From Panopea generosa (taxonomy: Eukaryota > Mollusca > Bivalvia > Adapedonta > Hiatellidae), in NCBI GenBank assembly GCA_029582155.1, contig CM055896.1, forward strand, positions 11,678,987 through 11,742,986: a DNA stretch of 64,000 nt, written 5' to 3'. This document shows positions 1 through 14,300 of this stretch, piece after piece (position 1 is the first letter of the stretch; each line of letters begins with the position of its first letter). The position numbers and the translations under genes are program-made. A model generated the notes under the pieces. It worked only from the letters and a program-made list of their open reading frames with translations. It was not told the origin of the DNA and searched no databases.

Positions 1-1865
1 ATGCAACACTTCTTGTTTTAAGGTCACAGTTCAAGACCAAAAATTCCTTATCTTGCCTGGATATATGATATTGTATACTCACTCATACATGATTTAGCTT
101 ACCTTTTCTTCACTTGTTGAATTTTTATAATGAGTTTGATAAATTCAATAATAAATGAGCACAAATCTAAGATTCGTTTTATCACATAACTTGGAAAAAT
201 TTACATTTACCATTTATTCAACAGATCTCTCTGTAAGGAACGAGAAACAAATCGGGCATATTTGATTCCGTGAATCATCGTATGACTTAACATATCAAAA
301 TAACCACATTAATAATTTTCCTTTATTCCTTTTTAACCATTAAGATGGGATGTTTATAAGTGCCCAAATAAATTAGACTTACCAGCTGATCTGGCTTGCT
401 GTGACTTGTGTATTTATGTCAAGAATAGTCACAAAGGTCATTTGCCGTCTTCTCTGACCTGTAATCACCATATAATTAAGGAGATTTACAGTTTACATAC
501 CCTGGGATATATATGTAACAGTACAAAATTATGTAGCATATTGACAAAAAAGGATTAATTGTTCATCCCAATAGTTTCTGTGAAAGTCTGCATACTTTGT
601 CATGCTCCGACTGATTTAATTTGCTTTGCAAGAATTTTTTATATCGAGTGAAATAAAGAAATACTTGGAGTATTATTGTTGTATGATATGTAAATAGGAC
701 GTGTGATATGCTTCTGTTTGTATTAAAAAATATCCTATTTTTATTGTATTATTATATTCATATCTGTGATATTTTCCTGTAAATATGGAAAACCAAAATT
801 ATGTTTCAAATATCAAATGAAACAAAAGGATTGGTCTAATGACATGACTTGAATAGTGTAGTATTCTAGAATTTGCAGCTTTAAAAGAAATAGAAATAAA
901 ACATTTTTGACAAAGATACTGTTCAGAGAATTTTTAGATGCTATTTAAGAAAAGTATTCCTGATGATTTTGCTGTGGTTTTCTCTAAAAGTGGTTGTTTT
1001 CTAATTAAATGAGCCTGTGTGGTTCCGGCTAAGAATAGAATCGCTGCCAATCTCTGCAGAGGGGTAGGAATCCTCTGAATGGGTGTCATGTTCATTTTAT
1101 CATTTTTTGTCATGTTCACTATTGTGGTTAAATGATCAACCCTTGTGTGGTTTCAGGGAGCAATATGAGTGATGGCAAGAATAGGACCACTGTGGCTCAT
1201 ACATGTCGTAAGAAGTGACAATTTGAGTAATACGATAGAATTTGCTGAAACTCTGCAGGTATCAAGGTTCTAGGTTCATTCTGCATATTCATTTGTTGGA
1301 CTATTTTTTTAAATCTGTATGTTAATTTGTTGTTTTTGTACATGTAGAGTGAACCTGGAATCTTCCTTCCTGTTGGTGTCGAATAACCTATAATGAGTTG
1401 GTACGCCGTAAAACCTATTCATTCTAATTAAATGTAAATCCTTTCAGTTCACGTGGCACTCACTCTGTACTTGAATACTGAACATTTGAAATAGTTGTCA
1501 GAATCGTTACCTCAATCCACTATGAATCAGCATTTGCCCAAATTTGTATTAAGTTTGTTTTTATTTTTCAACCATGTCCAACTTTCGGTACCTAATCAAA
1601 AATCAAGGGACATAATTCAAATGTTTGTATCGTTAAAGTTACGCTCCTTATTTGTAATCCTGTGTTGATAATCTTTTAGTGCCGGTCTATAAAACGCAGC
1701 GATGCGTGATACATTGCCTGTTAATTAATAAATCGATATTGGTCGAGTTTTATTGCCCTGCCTCGGGGGTATTTTAAATTAGAGGAATTACTCTAGTTTA
1801 AGTTTTGCTGAACTTAATCAATTTTCTATTCAACATAGTTTATACGTACTATCTGTGACATTGTT

Positions 1866-2290
1866 GAGAGAGAAGAGAGAGAAAGAGAGGAAGAGAGAGG
1901 GAAAGAGATATAGACAGAGGAGGAATAGAGAGAGAGAGAGAGGACAAAAGAGAAAGACTCGATTAGAACATAATACAGAAAGAACACGCAGACAGACGCA
2001 ATACATTATTACATAACATAGATATTTTGACCTTTCATTAAAGACAATAAACGATTAATGAGATTTTAAACCACTATAAATTTACTATTCATTTATACTT
2101 TTATACACACATATCAATGAATACTTTACGATAGGCCAATTAGTGGGAAAGAGAGAAAAAGAATGGGAGAAAGAAAGAGAGAGAGACTGAGAGAAAGAGA
2201 CTGAGTGGGAAAGAGAGAAAAAGAATGAGAGAAAGAAAGAGAGATAGTCTGAGAGAAAGAGACTGAGTGGGAAAGAGAGGACAAAAGAGA
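1866..2290. repeat. GA-rich simple repeat
   Basis: Two blocks of AGAGAG/AGAAAGAG purine-rich sequence, 1866-1958 and 2148-2290. Open frames on the minus strand here are only low-complexity Ser/Leu/Phe runs. Confidence 0.85.
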
Positions 2291-2481
2291 AAGACTCGAT
2301 TAGAAAATAATACAGGAAGAACACGCAGACAGACGCAATAACATTATTACATAACATAGATATTTTGACCTTTCATTAAAGACAATAAACGTTTAATGAG
2401 ATATTAAACCACTATAAATTTACTATTCATTTATACTTTTATACACACATATCAATGAATAATTTACGATAGGCCAATTAG
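1941..2481. repeat. Tandem duplication of a ~200 bp block (period ~335 bp)
   Basis: The sequence from GAGGACAAAAGAGAAAGACT through CGATAGGCCAATTAGT at 1941-2143 recurs almost unchanged at 2276-2481, with the purine repeat between them. Confidence 0.85.
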
Positions 2482-4030
2482 TTAAGGATTGATGAAGTGT
2501 AATCGGCATAAAAATTGGAAACCCTGAAATACATGTTAAAGTACCATAGCTTCTCGATACTGGAAAATAACGTAGTTATTTCTGTTCGATATCTAGGTTC
2601 ATACACAGCCGATTGTACCAAATCAATTTGGCATTTTGAGCATACAGTGTCACAAACAGGTACTAAGTGTCAACAACAACAACATGTACCACATATTTGT
2701 TTATACAGCAATATGTTTATTCTGCATTGTCGTTTAAAAGAACACCTGCAAAATGCCAATTAACAAATAAGACACTAAACATAGTCACCCGACAAAGGTG
2801 GTAATTAAACACAATGTTAAAAACAAGTGCTAAGTGTCAAAAACAGGTTAGGTTTGTTTTCATAACGATAACAAAACAGTTACTTCGCTTTAATAAATAC
2901 TTGACAGTTAACAACAACAAACACGTTTATTTGTTTGTAATCCAAATTAATAAAAACTGTTACAATATATATACTTTTTATGTTTTAATTTATCGAGTAA
3001 TAAAAAGAGTTTCATACTATGATCTAATACATTTTTTTTTTATTTCGTAGATGTTTACTACATATTTATGTAATTTTAAAATTAAAATTATAGTGAAAAA
3101 AACTAAAACTGAAAAATAAAAACCATCAAAACTATAAAACACAATGATCTCTAAAATATAACCTATTTTTATAAGCCTATTGGTTTATGACCCTAGAGTT
3201 TTATGACCCCAATAAACTAAACTGTAGGAATTGATAAGTTTTTATAACATCAATACATATCAATTTTCATGCACAAAAATGTCATGGTACTGTTAAAAAA
3301 AGTTAAAAAGGACCAAAATATTTTATATATATTTCATAAAAAAATATATATTCAGAAAAATGAGACATTTTACTGCTTTAATCCACTTGTTGTGAAAGCA
3401 AATTTTGTTTAAAAATGTGTTTATTTAGGTAATTAAAAAAATGTTTCATTGATTTTTAACCTTTTTTATATAGAACATATATGGAATACAGGTGACTTAC
3501 GTTAACTGCAAAAAGGACCAAAATGTTTTTATTTGTAAATTATGAAAAAAAGATCATAAAATCGGGGAGGGTTTAAGCTTCAATACTTCGTTTGTTGTTA
3601 AAGGATGTTGCCATTCTTATTTGAGATATTAGTTATAAAGTAAATTGGCCCTTCTTTGTTCTATATAAAAAATATATCGGCTTTTCTATAGTGGATGAAA
3701 CTGAAAGTTGGGTATGCCTTGTATAAAATCTTTGTTTCGTATCAGTTGCGTCATTGTCATAAAAATGATGAATATTGCATTAACTATTCAGTGAATAAAG
3801 GAATGTTTAAAAACACTAGTTTTGACCTTTTTCGTGCATTCTCTTAGTTACATACAATCTTTTATATTTATAATGTGCTGACTGTCATATGTAGGTTATT
3901 TCCAACATCGAGATCTTTGACCAACCGCTTGTATGGTTATGTTAACAAATTCTTCGAAATATGTTATAACCTTTGATTGAATGTGGCCCGTCCTACAAGA
4001 GAAATTTTTACACCGAGATTTATAAATACT
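2482..4030. other. No gene recognised
   Basis: AT-rich sequence with T and A runs and short chance open frames (for example 2515-2763 and 2814-3050) without recognisable domains or splice context. Nothing else seen. Confidence 0.5.
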
Positions 4031-4603
4031 TGGCCTGGTAACTATGGAGATATAGAAATACTTTGTCCTGATATCTATGGAAATATAGAAATACTTTGTC
4101 CTGGTAACTATGGGGATATAGAAATACTGTGTCCTGGTAACTATGGAGATGTGGAAATACTGTGTCCTGGTAACTGTGGAGATATAGAAATACTTTGTCC
4201 TGGTAACAATGGAGATGTAGAAATCCTTTTTCTGGTATCTATGGGGATAAAGAAATACTATGTCCTGGTAACTATGGAGATGTAGAAATACTTTGTCCTG
4301 GTAACTATGGAGATATAGAAATACTGTGTCCTGGTAACTATGGAGATGTAGAAATACTGTGTCCTGGTAACTATGGAGATATAGAAATACTTAGTTCTGG
4401 TAACTGTGGAGATATAGAAAAACTGTGTCCTGGTAACTATGGAGATATAGAAATACTTTGTTCTGGTAACTATGGAGATATAGAAATACTGTGTCCTGGT
4501 AACTATGGAGATATCGAAATACAGTCCTGGTAACTGAAGATATAGAAATTCTGTGTCCTGGCAACTATGGAGATATAGAAATATTGTGTCCTGGCTATGA
4601 GGG
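4031..4603 (+). repeat. 33-bp minisatellite
   Basis: About 17 copies of a unit containing ACTATGGAGATATAGAAATA followed by CTTTGTCCTGGTA. The period is a multiple of three, so a spurious open frame with an 11-residue repeat (NYGDIEILCPG) crosses it. Confidence 0.92.
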
Positions 4604-4934
4604 TAATATCTTTACATATTATGTCAATACAACAGCAATATTAGCAGTATCATTCAAACACTAAAAGGAGTTGCCCCGACATGGCCAAGAGGTGTCAACT
4701 CGACTTGATAATTATCACCATGGCAACTCGATAACATACAACCCTAGACGAGTCGCTCAATCTTCAATACATAATCAGATGGATCATGATCACAAACAGC
4801 ACTAAATGGATCATTTTAACTCGTGCCATCTCAAATAAATACAACACTAGATAGTTTACGTCATTCGAATTATTTACATTAGATTGTTTTTGGGAATCAA
4901 TTTTTTCCACTATATCATTAGACAGTTTCTGTCG

Positions 4935-5060
4935 GTCAAATTGACCTGACACAGGCTGTCAATCAAACAAGTCGATAATCCAATCATTGATAGACGAACT
5001 AAATCTAATTAAACACTATATTGCATTTACTTGGATAAACAATGCCATGTGGCTAGTGTA
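4935..5060 (+). repeat. Dispersed repeat, second copy at 23364-23525
   Basis: Shares AATTGACCTGACAC, GCTGTCAATCAAACAAGTCG and AAACAATGCCA...TGGCT in the same order with 23364-23525. Confidence 0.65.
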
Positions 5061-5217
5061 GGAAGTGATAATCATTATCAAGTAAGGTCAATACTTACTT
5101 ACCTAGTTATTTCTTCCAATTCAATCACTTACATTGTTAGATTGTTTCTGCCAACTCGTTAACATGTACAGTACTATATTAACTATATAATATATATAAT
5201 ATAAAAATATAATAAAT

Positions 5218-5880
5218 ACCAACTCGATTATATACAAAACTAAATTGATTAAAGCAACTTGATTGTATACATAACTAAATTGATTATAGCAACTTAATTA
5301 TATACAAAACTAAATTTATTACAGCAACTTGATTGTATACATAACTAAATCGATTATAGCAACTTGATTATATACAAAACTAAATTTATTACAGCAACTT
5401 GATTATGTACTAAACTAAATTGATTATAGAAACTCCATTATATACAAAACTAAATTGATTATAGCAACTCAATTACATACTAAACTAAATTGATTTAAGC
5501 AACTTGATTACATACAAAACTAAATTGATTATAGCAACTTGATTATGTACATCACTTAATTGATTACATCAACTCGATTATATACAAAACTAAATTGATT
5601 ATAGCAACTTGATTATGTACAACACTTAATTGATTACATCAACTCGATTATATACAAAACTAAATTGATTATAGCAACTTGATTATATACAAAACTAAAT
5701 TGATTATAGCAACTCCATTATATACTAAACTAAATTGATTATAGCAACTTGATTATATACTAAACTAAATTGATTATTATTGGTTATCTATGGAACTTAA
5801 TTGATTACAGCAACTTGATTATGTACAAGGTTATCTAATGAACTTAATTGATTACAGCAACTTGATTATGTACAAGATCA
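5218..5880 (+). repeat. 35-bp minisatellite
   Basis: About 19 diverged copies of GATTATATACAAAACTAAAT followed by TGATTATAGCAACTT, very AT-rich. Confidence 0.92.
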
Positions 5881-6954
5881 GAAACTGGATGGAACATATA
5901 TAACAACTTTAAATTTTGCATTTTACTTTTATTTCCAATACAATCATATCAATGAGTTAAAATGAAGATAGCTCGAAGACAAAAAATGTATATCAGAAAA
6001 TAAATATGTACTTACAAACACAATATATACAACTTTGGAGTGATTGTAGCAATGTGTCACTGTAACAGTTATGAGAATGTATAAAAGTCATTATTATTGA
6101 TTCAACAACTCTACTATACAAACAATAGGCAGAAAACATTAAGGCATCAGATTATTTGGAGAAAAGTAATATTAATGAAATAGTAGCGTCTTTTCACGAT
6201 TTATACATATAATTCAACATAATCTAGTATATGAATGTGTAAACAAAAAAAAAACAACAGTTAATATTATTACTAATAGAAGTTTGGTTGTGAAAAAGAT
6301 TTGATCAATGAAATTGGGTAAATGCATTTCCAATGACTAATGAATGCTTGTCTCCGCGCATAAGAATACATAATAACAATCGTACATTTCTATATTCCAT
6401 AAGAAACACAAACCAACTGTATATGTATTGTACAACAGCAGCAAACATGAACACATTTATGAAAGCTGCTTGGATCTAAATGTAAATAATTCTGCCACAC
6501 ACAGAATTATCATAATTTAATATGAAATAGAAAGACCATTAGTACCTTTAGCTAAATTTATGTAAAACTTGATTTATCAAAAAGGCTAAATAATTGTTGA
6601 TTATAAAATATAAAGTTTGTTCTACAGGGGGAAAGAAAAACAAACACTTTGTATGTAGAAACTTGAACATAAATATGAGTATGTAATATAAATATTGTAG
6701 ATGATGCAGAAACAATACAAAGTTTGATGTGAGAGAGTCTTCTTGATAACTTTGATGAAAAAATAAATTATCATGAATGTTTTGAAATAAATGTCGTGAT
6801 AATTTTGTTAAATATTGTAAATTTTCCAATTTCCAATACTTTTACAGATGCGTTTTTTTAACTTGACTCTTCATGGATGGACAAAAAAATAAATGTGATA
6901 TTAACACTTCTTTTTTACAAAAATAAAATAGTTCCAAATAGTTTGTTGGAATAT

Positions 6955-7185
6955 TAAGTGTCATGTTTATGTCATCGAGGGCTAACAGATGATCATTTCA
7001 CCTAACTATTCTTTCATGGGATCTCCTCAAGTAACTTATAATTTTCCACCTGAATCAGTGGTGAGAGATGAATGACAAGATGCAATGTTATATATCAATT
7101 GTCACTAAGATTGTTGCTTTGCAGAGATTCGATATCGCAAACCCTTGATCGATAGTAGTGTTACTGACTGAGCTAAACAGCTCTA
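6955..7185 (-). mobile_element. tRNA-derived SINE, family A (diverged)
   Basis: Reads on the minus strand as the same element as 17013-17297: a degenerate tRNA-like head at the right end, CACCACTGATTCA body, and tail at ATCGAGGGCTAACAGATGAT. Internal deletions make it an old copy. Confidence 0.75.
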
Positions 7186-9166
7186 TTGATAAAACCTGGA
7201 CATGATTCTACACAACTGGCATAGCAGACACCGCAGAATTATTGAGAGTAGTTCAGGGTATACAATAACCCAGTTTATTAGTTACTGCATAAAATATATA
7301 AAAATAAAATAATTATGAATTTACTGATATAAAGTGCCATGGCAGTAGTCTTTCTCTTATTTGCATGACAACATGACTTTAAATTTGAAAAAAAAAACGT
7401 GATAGAAAAATATAAAGCTTTGGAAAATTTCAAAGAAAAAAGGCCAACAACGAGTGATAATGAATATGATGTGTTCATTTTCGACTAATTTCATGTGGTT
7501 TGTAAGAAGCAATTAAAACTTTAGATAAAGCTTTTTGTATTAATACCTTTAGTGTTAGGCAGCAAACCTTTACCTTTGACTGTCGTATAAAAATTAAAAT
7601 ATATCTTCTTTTTTTTTTACAAATATAAAATCCAAACAAAACTGCAGCTTATATAAAATACCATGCTACCATTGTGTTCTCTCCTGATCAAATTTAACTA
7701 ACCTTTTTTTCTAACGTAATGATGTGAAATTGCTTTATCTCAATAAAAATATGTATCATATGTTTCATATAAACTTTATATATCTCTATATACTCATTAG
7801 GATCTGCAAATCTCCTTATTATTTAATGAAAGTTATCCAGCAGTTATAAAACTAGTATTGGATCATTTTAGTGAAGATTGAAATTAGATACAAATTATTA
7901 TTTGTTTGAAACTTTTAACTATAAAGCAGTTTTGCTTCAGTTTCTCAGTATGAAGAAGGTATTGACATGAAACCAGACCTGCAAACAGTGCAGAATGTGG
8001 CTGTTATAAATTTTACAGTGTTTATACTACAAAACAGAGGCGCAAAACCATATCGAGACTTGTAACTATCAGAATGATCAACCTGATTTATTGATTCCGT
8101 AAGAATATTAAATTTATACATACATTGCACATGTAAATAGAGTGAAGTATGACATTAAATATTGCACAGCTGAGGATGCAATATTAAACAGCATGATTTC
8201 TTATTTATACATCATTTTCATGAATGAAAACAAAACCAAACCATTTACTTTGGCAGCAGATGGCACCATAATAGCTTGCATCTTACAGGAGTCTGCACAC
8301 ACTCACTCTAACACACGAACATATAACCTGCAAACTGCCTGCATTCATATTTACATGTTTATAGTAATTACCACTTATACATCTCTATTTTCTAATAATG
8401 CTGCAGCCAAGGCCTCAAGTATTAATATAATTGACCCCGACGCGAGAATGGGTATCGCTCCGCCCTCTGGCCATGTGACGTTTGTCCTAATAAATATTAT
8501 GTAATACAATGTAGTGTTTACTGATTGGATTATTGACTTGTTTGACTGACAGCTCGCGGCAGGTCAATTATGAGTAAAGCATACATGTATACAAAGATTA
8601 GAATTGTCAAAGTTTTTTTGATATTGCCAAATAATGAACTCACTGAAGGCTGATCATTGATTAAAGCATTTTCATTCAAAAGTTTGTAATTTTATACCAC
8701 CCTAACGTTCATATCAAGTATAGCTGTTGATAACTGGAGTTTAGTATAAACTGACAAAAAATACTAAGTGAGTAAATTGCACAAAAAAAACCTAATACAG
8801 TTAATCTACTATTGTTTACATAAAAAGGCCATTAGCTTTTTTAAAGAAATCTTTTATGTACAAAATATCAGTAGAATAAATAAAATCAATTTTATTTTTT
8901 AATTTACTTGGTGGTCTGAGAAAATCAGACTGGTGAAATTTTTATGCATTCAATAAAAATGTGATAATGCCACAGTGAAGATTAAATATTGAAGAGAGAT
9001 TGCAAACGCTTTAAGGAATTGATACAGAATTAAAATACATTTTATATACATTATGTATGTACATGATTATGATATGCCAATACATTCATGCTTACAGTAA
9101 CTTTTGTATGTTGATGATGTTGTATATTGATATATATGTTGAAATATGTTGAAATATATTATTCAC
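7186..9166. other. No gene recognised
   Basis: AT-rich sequence. The longest open frame (8142-8504, plus) has no recognisable domain and no convincing codon pattern. I see no repeat of note. Confidence 0.5.
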
Positions 9167-10070
9167 ATACTGTGAAATCATTTATTTTCATGGGTATTAA
9201 ATTTCATGCTTTCCACTTCAAAGACATATTTGTGGGGACTTAAATTCGTTAAACAGCTAAATTGACATCGCATAGTGTGTTCCAGTTATTAACCTTGCTG
9301 TAATCACAGTAGTACACAAGTCGCGTGTCAGGGTTTATTGCTCCCCGCTGTGCTAGTTAAGAGTTGAGGAGAGGAAAGTAGAAGTATGAGTACTAATCCA
9401 GAAAGGGTTTCAGAAGGCAGACCTACTGTAAATAACCATAGTGCTACATCACACGACTGATAATGAACAATAAATCAATGTGCTACATCTTTTAAAAGAT
9501 ACTTTTGTTTCATTCATTAAAAATGTATCACCATATATTTGACCATAAAAAGAAACAATAAAATAAAAAAAACACACTAAATAAACGATATTTCTTCACT
9601 AGAATTTTACACTTTTTTTGCAATGTTTACCGTAGGCCTATTAATATGTCACATTGTTTCAAACTGTTTAAACTCGATAACAAGGTGACAGTCTACAGTT
9701 AACAACTCTGACATTTGATTGAAATACACGTGCAGTATGGTAAATTATAACACATCTCGCTACAAACACACGTCTATGAGCAGATACACGTAGATTTAAA
9801 GATGATATGAGTATTAAAAAAAATTCTTACACTATTTACAAAATCATCAATGTAAATATTGATGCAATAAGGCGAAAAAAAATATATTAATAAAGGATGG
9901 ATTATTTACCACAATGCGATGCATGCAGGTATATAAAAACAGAGGTAATTTATATTGACAGCATTACATATAGCGTACACTAAGTTTGTGGGTATTTTAT
10001 TTCGTTGCCTAGGCTCTCAACAAAATCAATGAAAATTAGCACCAAGTGAAAATTAATGATTTCACAGTAT
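9167..10070. mobile_element. Nonautonomous DNA element with terminal inverted repeats
   Basis: Left end ATACTGTGAAATCATTTATT and right end (reverse complement) ATACTGTGAAATCATTAATT form about 25-bp inverted termini 904 bp apart. The interior is AT-rich and has no coding frame. The target duplication could not be fixed. Confidence 0.75.
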
Positions 10071-11165
10071 CATGTTCTTGAGTTATCAATAGTTTTCTTC
10101 TGCCAGATATTTTTAAAATCAATCTGTTTTATACAGATTTAAAAACAAAATATTTGGAACCTAATGTTCTCACTGAGGTATATAAGAGCCTGGGGCTGGT
10201 TTCACTAAACACCTCAAACTGAGATTTTCTTCAACTTAAATATACCAGTGTCCCAAAATGATAACAATGACACATTACGCAGAAAATCTTACTCTTTAGT
10301 AAAGGACAACAGACACATTGATCAATGTTAATGAAGTTACAGCATTTAAAAAGTTTGAATTGAGGAAAATATCTCAAGTTGAGATGTTAAGTGACTCTAG
10401 GACCTGGGGCTATACGACAGGTCACAATATCAAATTTGAGACTAGTGTGTTAAACTACATATTTGATCAAGCTCGGATCATGGTCATTTATACTATAATG
10501 AAATGATATGTACATAATTCCCTCATGCCTTATGTACATGTATTATGAATTGAAACTCAACATGTGCACTGTGACTAATATCACTCAACACACAATTAAC
10601 ATATATATCTATCGATTGCTATCACACATCTTCAAATAAAGCGACACTCAGCTAGATATTTTACACTGAATTGTAATCATCTGGCATACTATACCAAGTA
10701 CTTCAGATGTTTGTCTTCCATTGTCTGTTAATTGTGAGAAATTCTACATGATGTGTGCTTTTTTTCCCTTCAAATAATGCCTCATTCAATATCTATGGAA
10801 AACCAACAACCAGAAAGATCCAGCAGTGTGTCTTTTTTATACCAATTCATAAACTCTGTAATTACGAGGTCATATATAGAATTCTTAAACTTTGTCATTA
10901 TGGTGGTTACATTTAAATCTACATTCAAAATATTCTTGAACTCTGTAACTATGTATAAGTTTGTTTTTTTCCAGTTGTCAAGTTAGGCTTGTATTGTGCA
11001 CAACTGTTTGATAAACACAACACACCCATGTAACCAACAATCACACTGAGCACAGAGAGCATAAGCATGTCCCCATCTATTTCAATGTCTCAACTTCCTT
11101 AAAGGCATATTCAGATACTTTCTCCTACGACTTTCTCGTGTTGTTATTTCTAGCCGGTAGTTGCA
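10071..11165. other. Region downstream of the distal terminal exon; possible 3' UTR
   Basis: No coding exon recognised. On the minus strand this follows the TGA of exon 11 and may include its 3' UTR. I found no AATAAA on that strand in the first 600 bp. Confidence 0.4.
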
Positions 11166-11360
11166 TCAAACAATTTTGATATTCAAAAGTTCTACATCTG
11201 TTTCCTCGAGTGGTCTGATGAACCTGAAGTACTCCTTCATATTCTTGATGAAACCTCGGTTAAAGGGGTTATAGTACTCCCCCTTTCCATCTTTAAGGTA
11301 TCCATATCGTTTGTGATTGACTCTTTCATTGACTGTAAGGTTGTAACCAGCATGGAAAGT
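11166..11360 (-). CDS. Palmitoyltransferase exon 11, alternative 3'-terminal exon (version 2)
   Basis: 195 nt (64 codons plus TGA), exactly the length of exon 10. It opens [19 protein letters not shown] and keeps NPF...G...N and EYF, but has TVNE where exon 10 has TTNE and ends [10 protein letters not shown], unlike exon 10. By my count 22 of the first 48 residues match exon 10 without gaps. The acceptor is TTTGCAG, phase 0. It is inferred to be a diverged duplicate last exon used by distal polyadenylation. Confidence 0.82.
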   Translation of the reverse strand, partial: TFHAGYNLTVNERVNHKRYGYLKDGKGEYYNPFNRGFIKNMKEYFRFIRPLEETDVELLNIKIV

Positions 11361-14300
11361 CTGCAAATACACAAACACATCAATGTTAGTCATTTTATTT
11401 TATTTTTATTGTCAAACCAAAGCGGTGGTCTAGGGGTAGAGTGTCCGTCTCCCATGCTGAAGGTCATGGGTTTGATACAAGTCTTGCCAAAGACTTGAAA
11501 AATGGTACTAGAAGCTTGCTCACTTGGTGCTCAGCATTTAGAGGATATTTCTAGTACCATGTGTCTGCGACATGATACTCCAGTGTGGCTGTGCTTAGAA
11601 TACTGTGTCAAGTAGACATTGTCGCGATATACATGTAACTGAAATGTTATTGAAAGCGACACCATACAACAACAACATTTTATCTTCAATGTAATTTTCC
11701 CAAAATCATATTTCAGTACTTGCCTACAGAAAGTATATACATGTATGATTTATCAATACATGAAAATCCTATGGGAATAAATTCTAAAAAATAAACGCAT
11801 TCATACAGTATACTTTCACTGTAGAAATAGCACAGTGTGGTCTAGTGGAAGAGTGTATGCCTCACATGCAGACTGTCATGGTTTTAGAGGAAAGTTCTAT
11901 GTCTGGTCGGCAAGGTGTCAGTATAATGTGACTGAAGGGGTATCATACCATGTGTCTGTGGCATTATATTCTGGTGTGACAGTGCTCAGAATACTGTCTA
12001 AAGTAGACACCACCATGATACGACTGAAAAATTGTTGAAAGCGATGCTAAACACCATACGGCAACAACTGTAGACATTAAATACCAGTATAATTAAAATT
12101 ATGCCTTGCAAACCAAGTTAGAATAATGAATGTTTATGGCGTTTCTTTAACATTTGGTAACAAACTTTGTACTACAAATACTTTAACCTTTTTATGTCTG
12201 GACTGTTCAAATGTCTCCAAAAAAGAGAGATAACAAACCCACGCCTCGTGGCATGATGGCATTGTTTGAAATGACATAAAACAGAATTTTTTCTAACTTG
12301 TTATGCTAGACACAGTTTACCTTTAAATAAAACAAAGTGCATTATAGGATCTTTTTCTTGTGATAGAGATGGTTACAAATGATACACATGTAAACTTTGT
12401 ATACAGAGACCCAGATAATTATTTAAGCTGATTACTCATCAAAATCAGAGTAGATGAGTATTCTTGAGTTTTTCAGAATATACAACCAGTGCTGAGTTGA
12501 CACTTCAATGTTAAATGAATATTAAATTTTTGTTTTTATCAATGGCTTGCGTCATATATGTAGATAGGCATCTTATCTGGGGCTCTGTGTATATTTGCAC
12601 TAGTGAAGTATAGTCACATAATTCTGTACAATTATCTAAAAGTAATGCATAATTATTTTGTATATTAACAGATATATAAAGGATAACGTAGTATAAAATA
12701 ATAGATTGTACTTTATAAATCTCTACCAAATATCACAGTTTTATGTTTTGATGCATACAAAATTGGAGCGTAGCACGACATATTTGGAAGTTACTCGGGT
12801 ATGGGGTCCAACTTCTGATGGGGTCCAGGGTCACCTCCCCCAGTAAAACTTTAAAATAAAGTACCTATTTGCACACCCCTCATGTTAAATGTCTTCTGCT
12901 TCTATCGATGTTTTAGCCGTTTTATTTTTTAGGCTTTGATTTCAAATGTTACTCAGCAGAGTAACTGAGTATGCCACGCTATGCACCTGCAAAATGTTAC
13001 ACTAACAATAGCCATTGATTACAGGGTATTCAGTAAAAACTATACACCCTCCTATTGTCCAAGGCGGGAACCACTTTTAGCAAAATGGCCATTATTTACA
13101 TGACTAGCAAGGTACCTATAGAGTTTTGAATGTCCCATATGTATATATGCATTATCTCATACTATGGGACTATAACCAAACATTAGTTTATACTATAGGG
13201 CTATAACTAAATATTAGCTTATGATATGACTATAACCAAACATAAGCTTATACTTTAGGGCTATAACTAAATATAAGCTTATGATATGACTATAACCAAA
13301 CATAAGCTTATACTATAAAACTGTAACCAAACATTACAAGGTCTCATTATAATCATCGGGATCAAGATACTCCTGTGGGAGGGGTATGATGTGGAAGAAC
13401 TCCAATAGGTTGTATTTCCAGCCGCCCGTAAATGGGTTCATGTATTTCCCTGTCTTGTCCTTCATATGTTGGTATCTCTTATAGTTGATGGACTCATTAG
13501 TTGTCAGGTTAGCAACTGCCAGGTACGCCTGGAAATAAACACAAATTATACCATTATCAATGAATTTGTTTAGCATGCACTCTTATTAAAAAAAAATATA
13601 TTATTTTCGAACACATTACTACTTCTTCAAATGATGCTTTAAATGTTCCTAGATATAACCAGTATGAAGTAGTTGAGTATAAAATGTCTTCTGCACAGTC
13701 CATTACATAAGCATGAGCCTGTCATATGCCACATATAAAATGTTGTCTGCATAATCCATTACAATGCATGCGCCTGACATGTGCTACACATAAAATGCCT
13801 TATGCATAATCCAAAACACATGCATGAGTATGTCATATGCCACATATAAAATGTTGTCTGCATAATCCATAACAAATGCATGAGTCTGTCCTTACCCACA
13901 TAGAAAATGTATTCTGCACAATCCATTACACATGCATGAGCCTGTCATATGACACATATAAAATATATTCTGCATAATTGATTACACATGCAAGAGCCTT
14001 TCAGATGCCACATATAAAATGTCTTCTGCATAATTGATTACACATGCATGAGCCTGTCATATGCCACATATAAAATGTATTCTGCAAAATCCAATACACA
14101 TGCATGAGCCTGTCATATACCATAAAATGTCTTCTGCATAATCAATTACACATGCACGAGTCTGCTGTTCGCCACATATAAAATGTCTTCTGCATAATCC
14201 ATTACACATGCATGAGCCTGCCATATGCCACATATAAAATGTCTTCTTCATAATCCATTACACATGCATGAGCCTGCCATATGCCATATAAAATGTCTTC

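Noticed and set aside
3977-4285. 102-codon frame with an 11-residue repeat
   Set aside because: Encoded by the 33-bp minisatellite; the array continues after the stop with frame-breaking indels.
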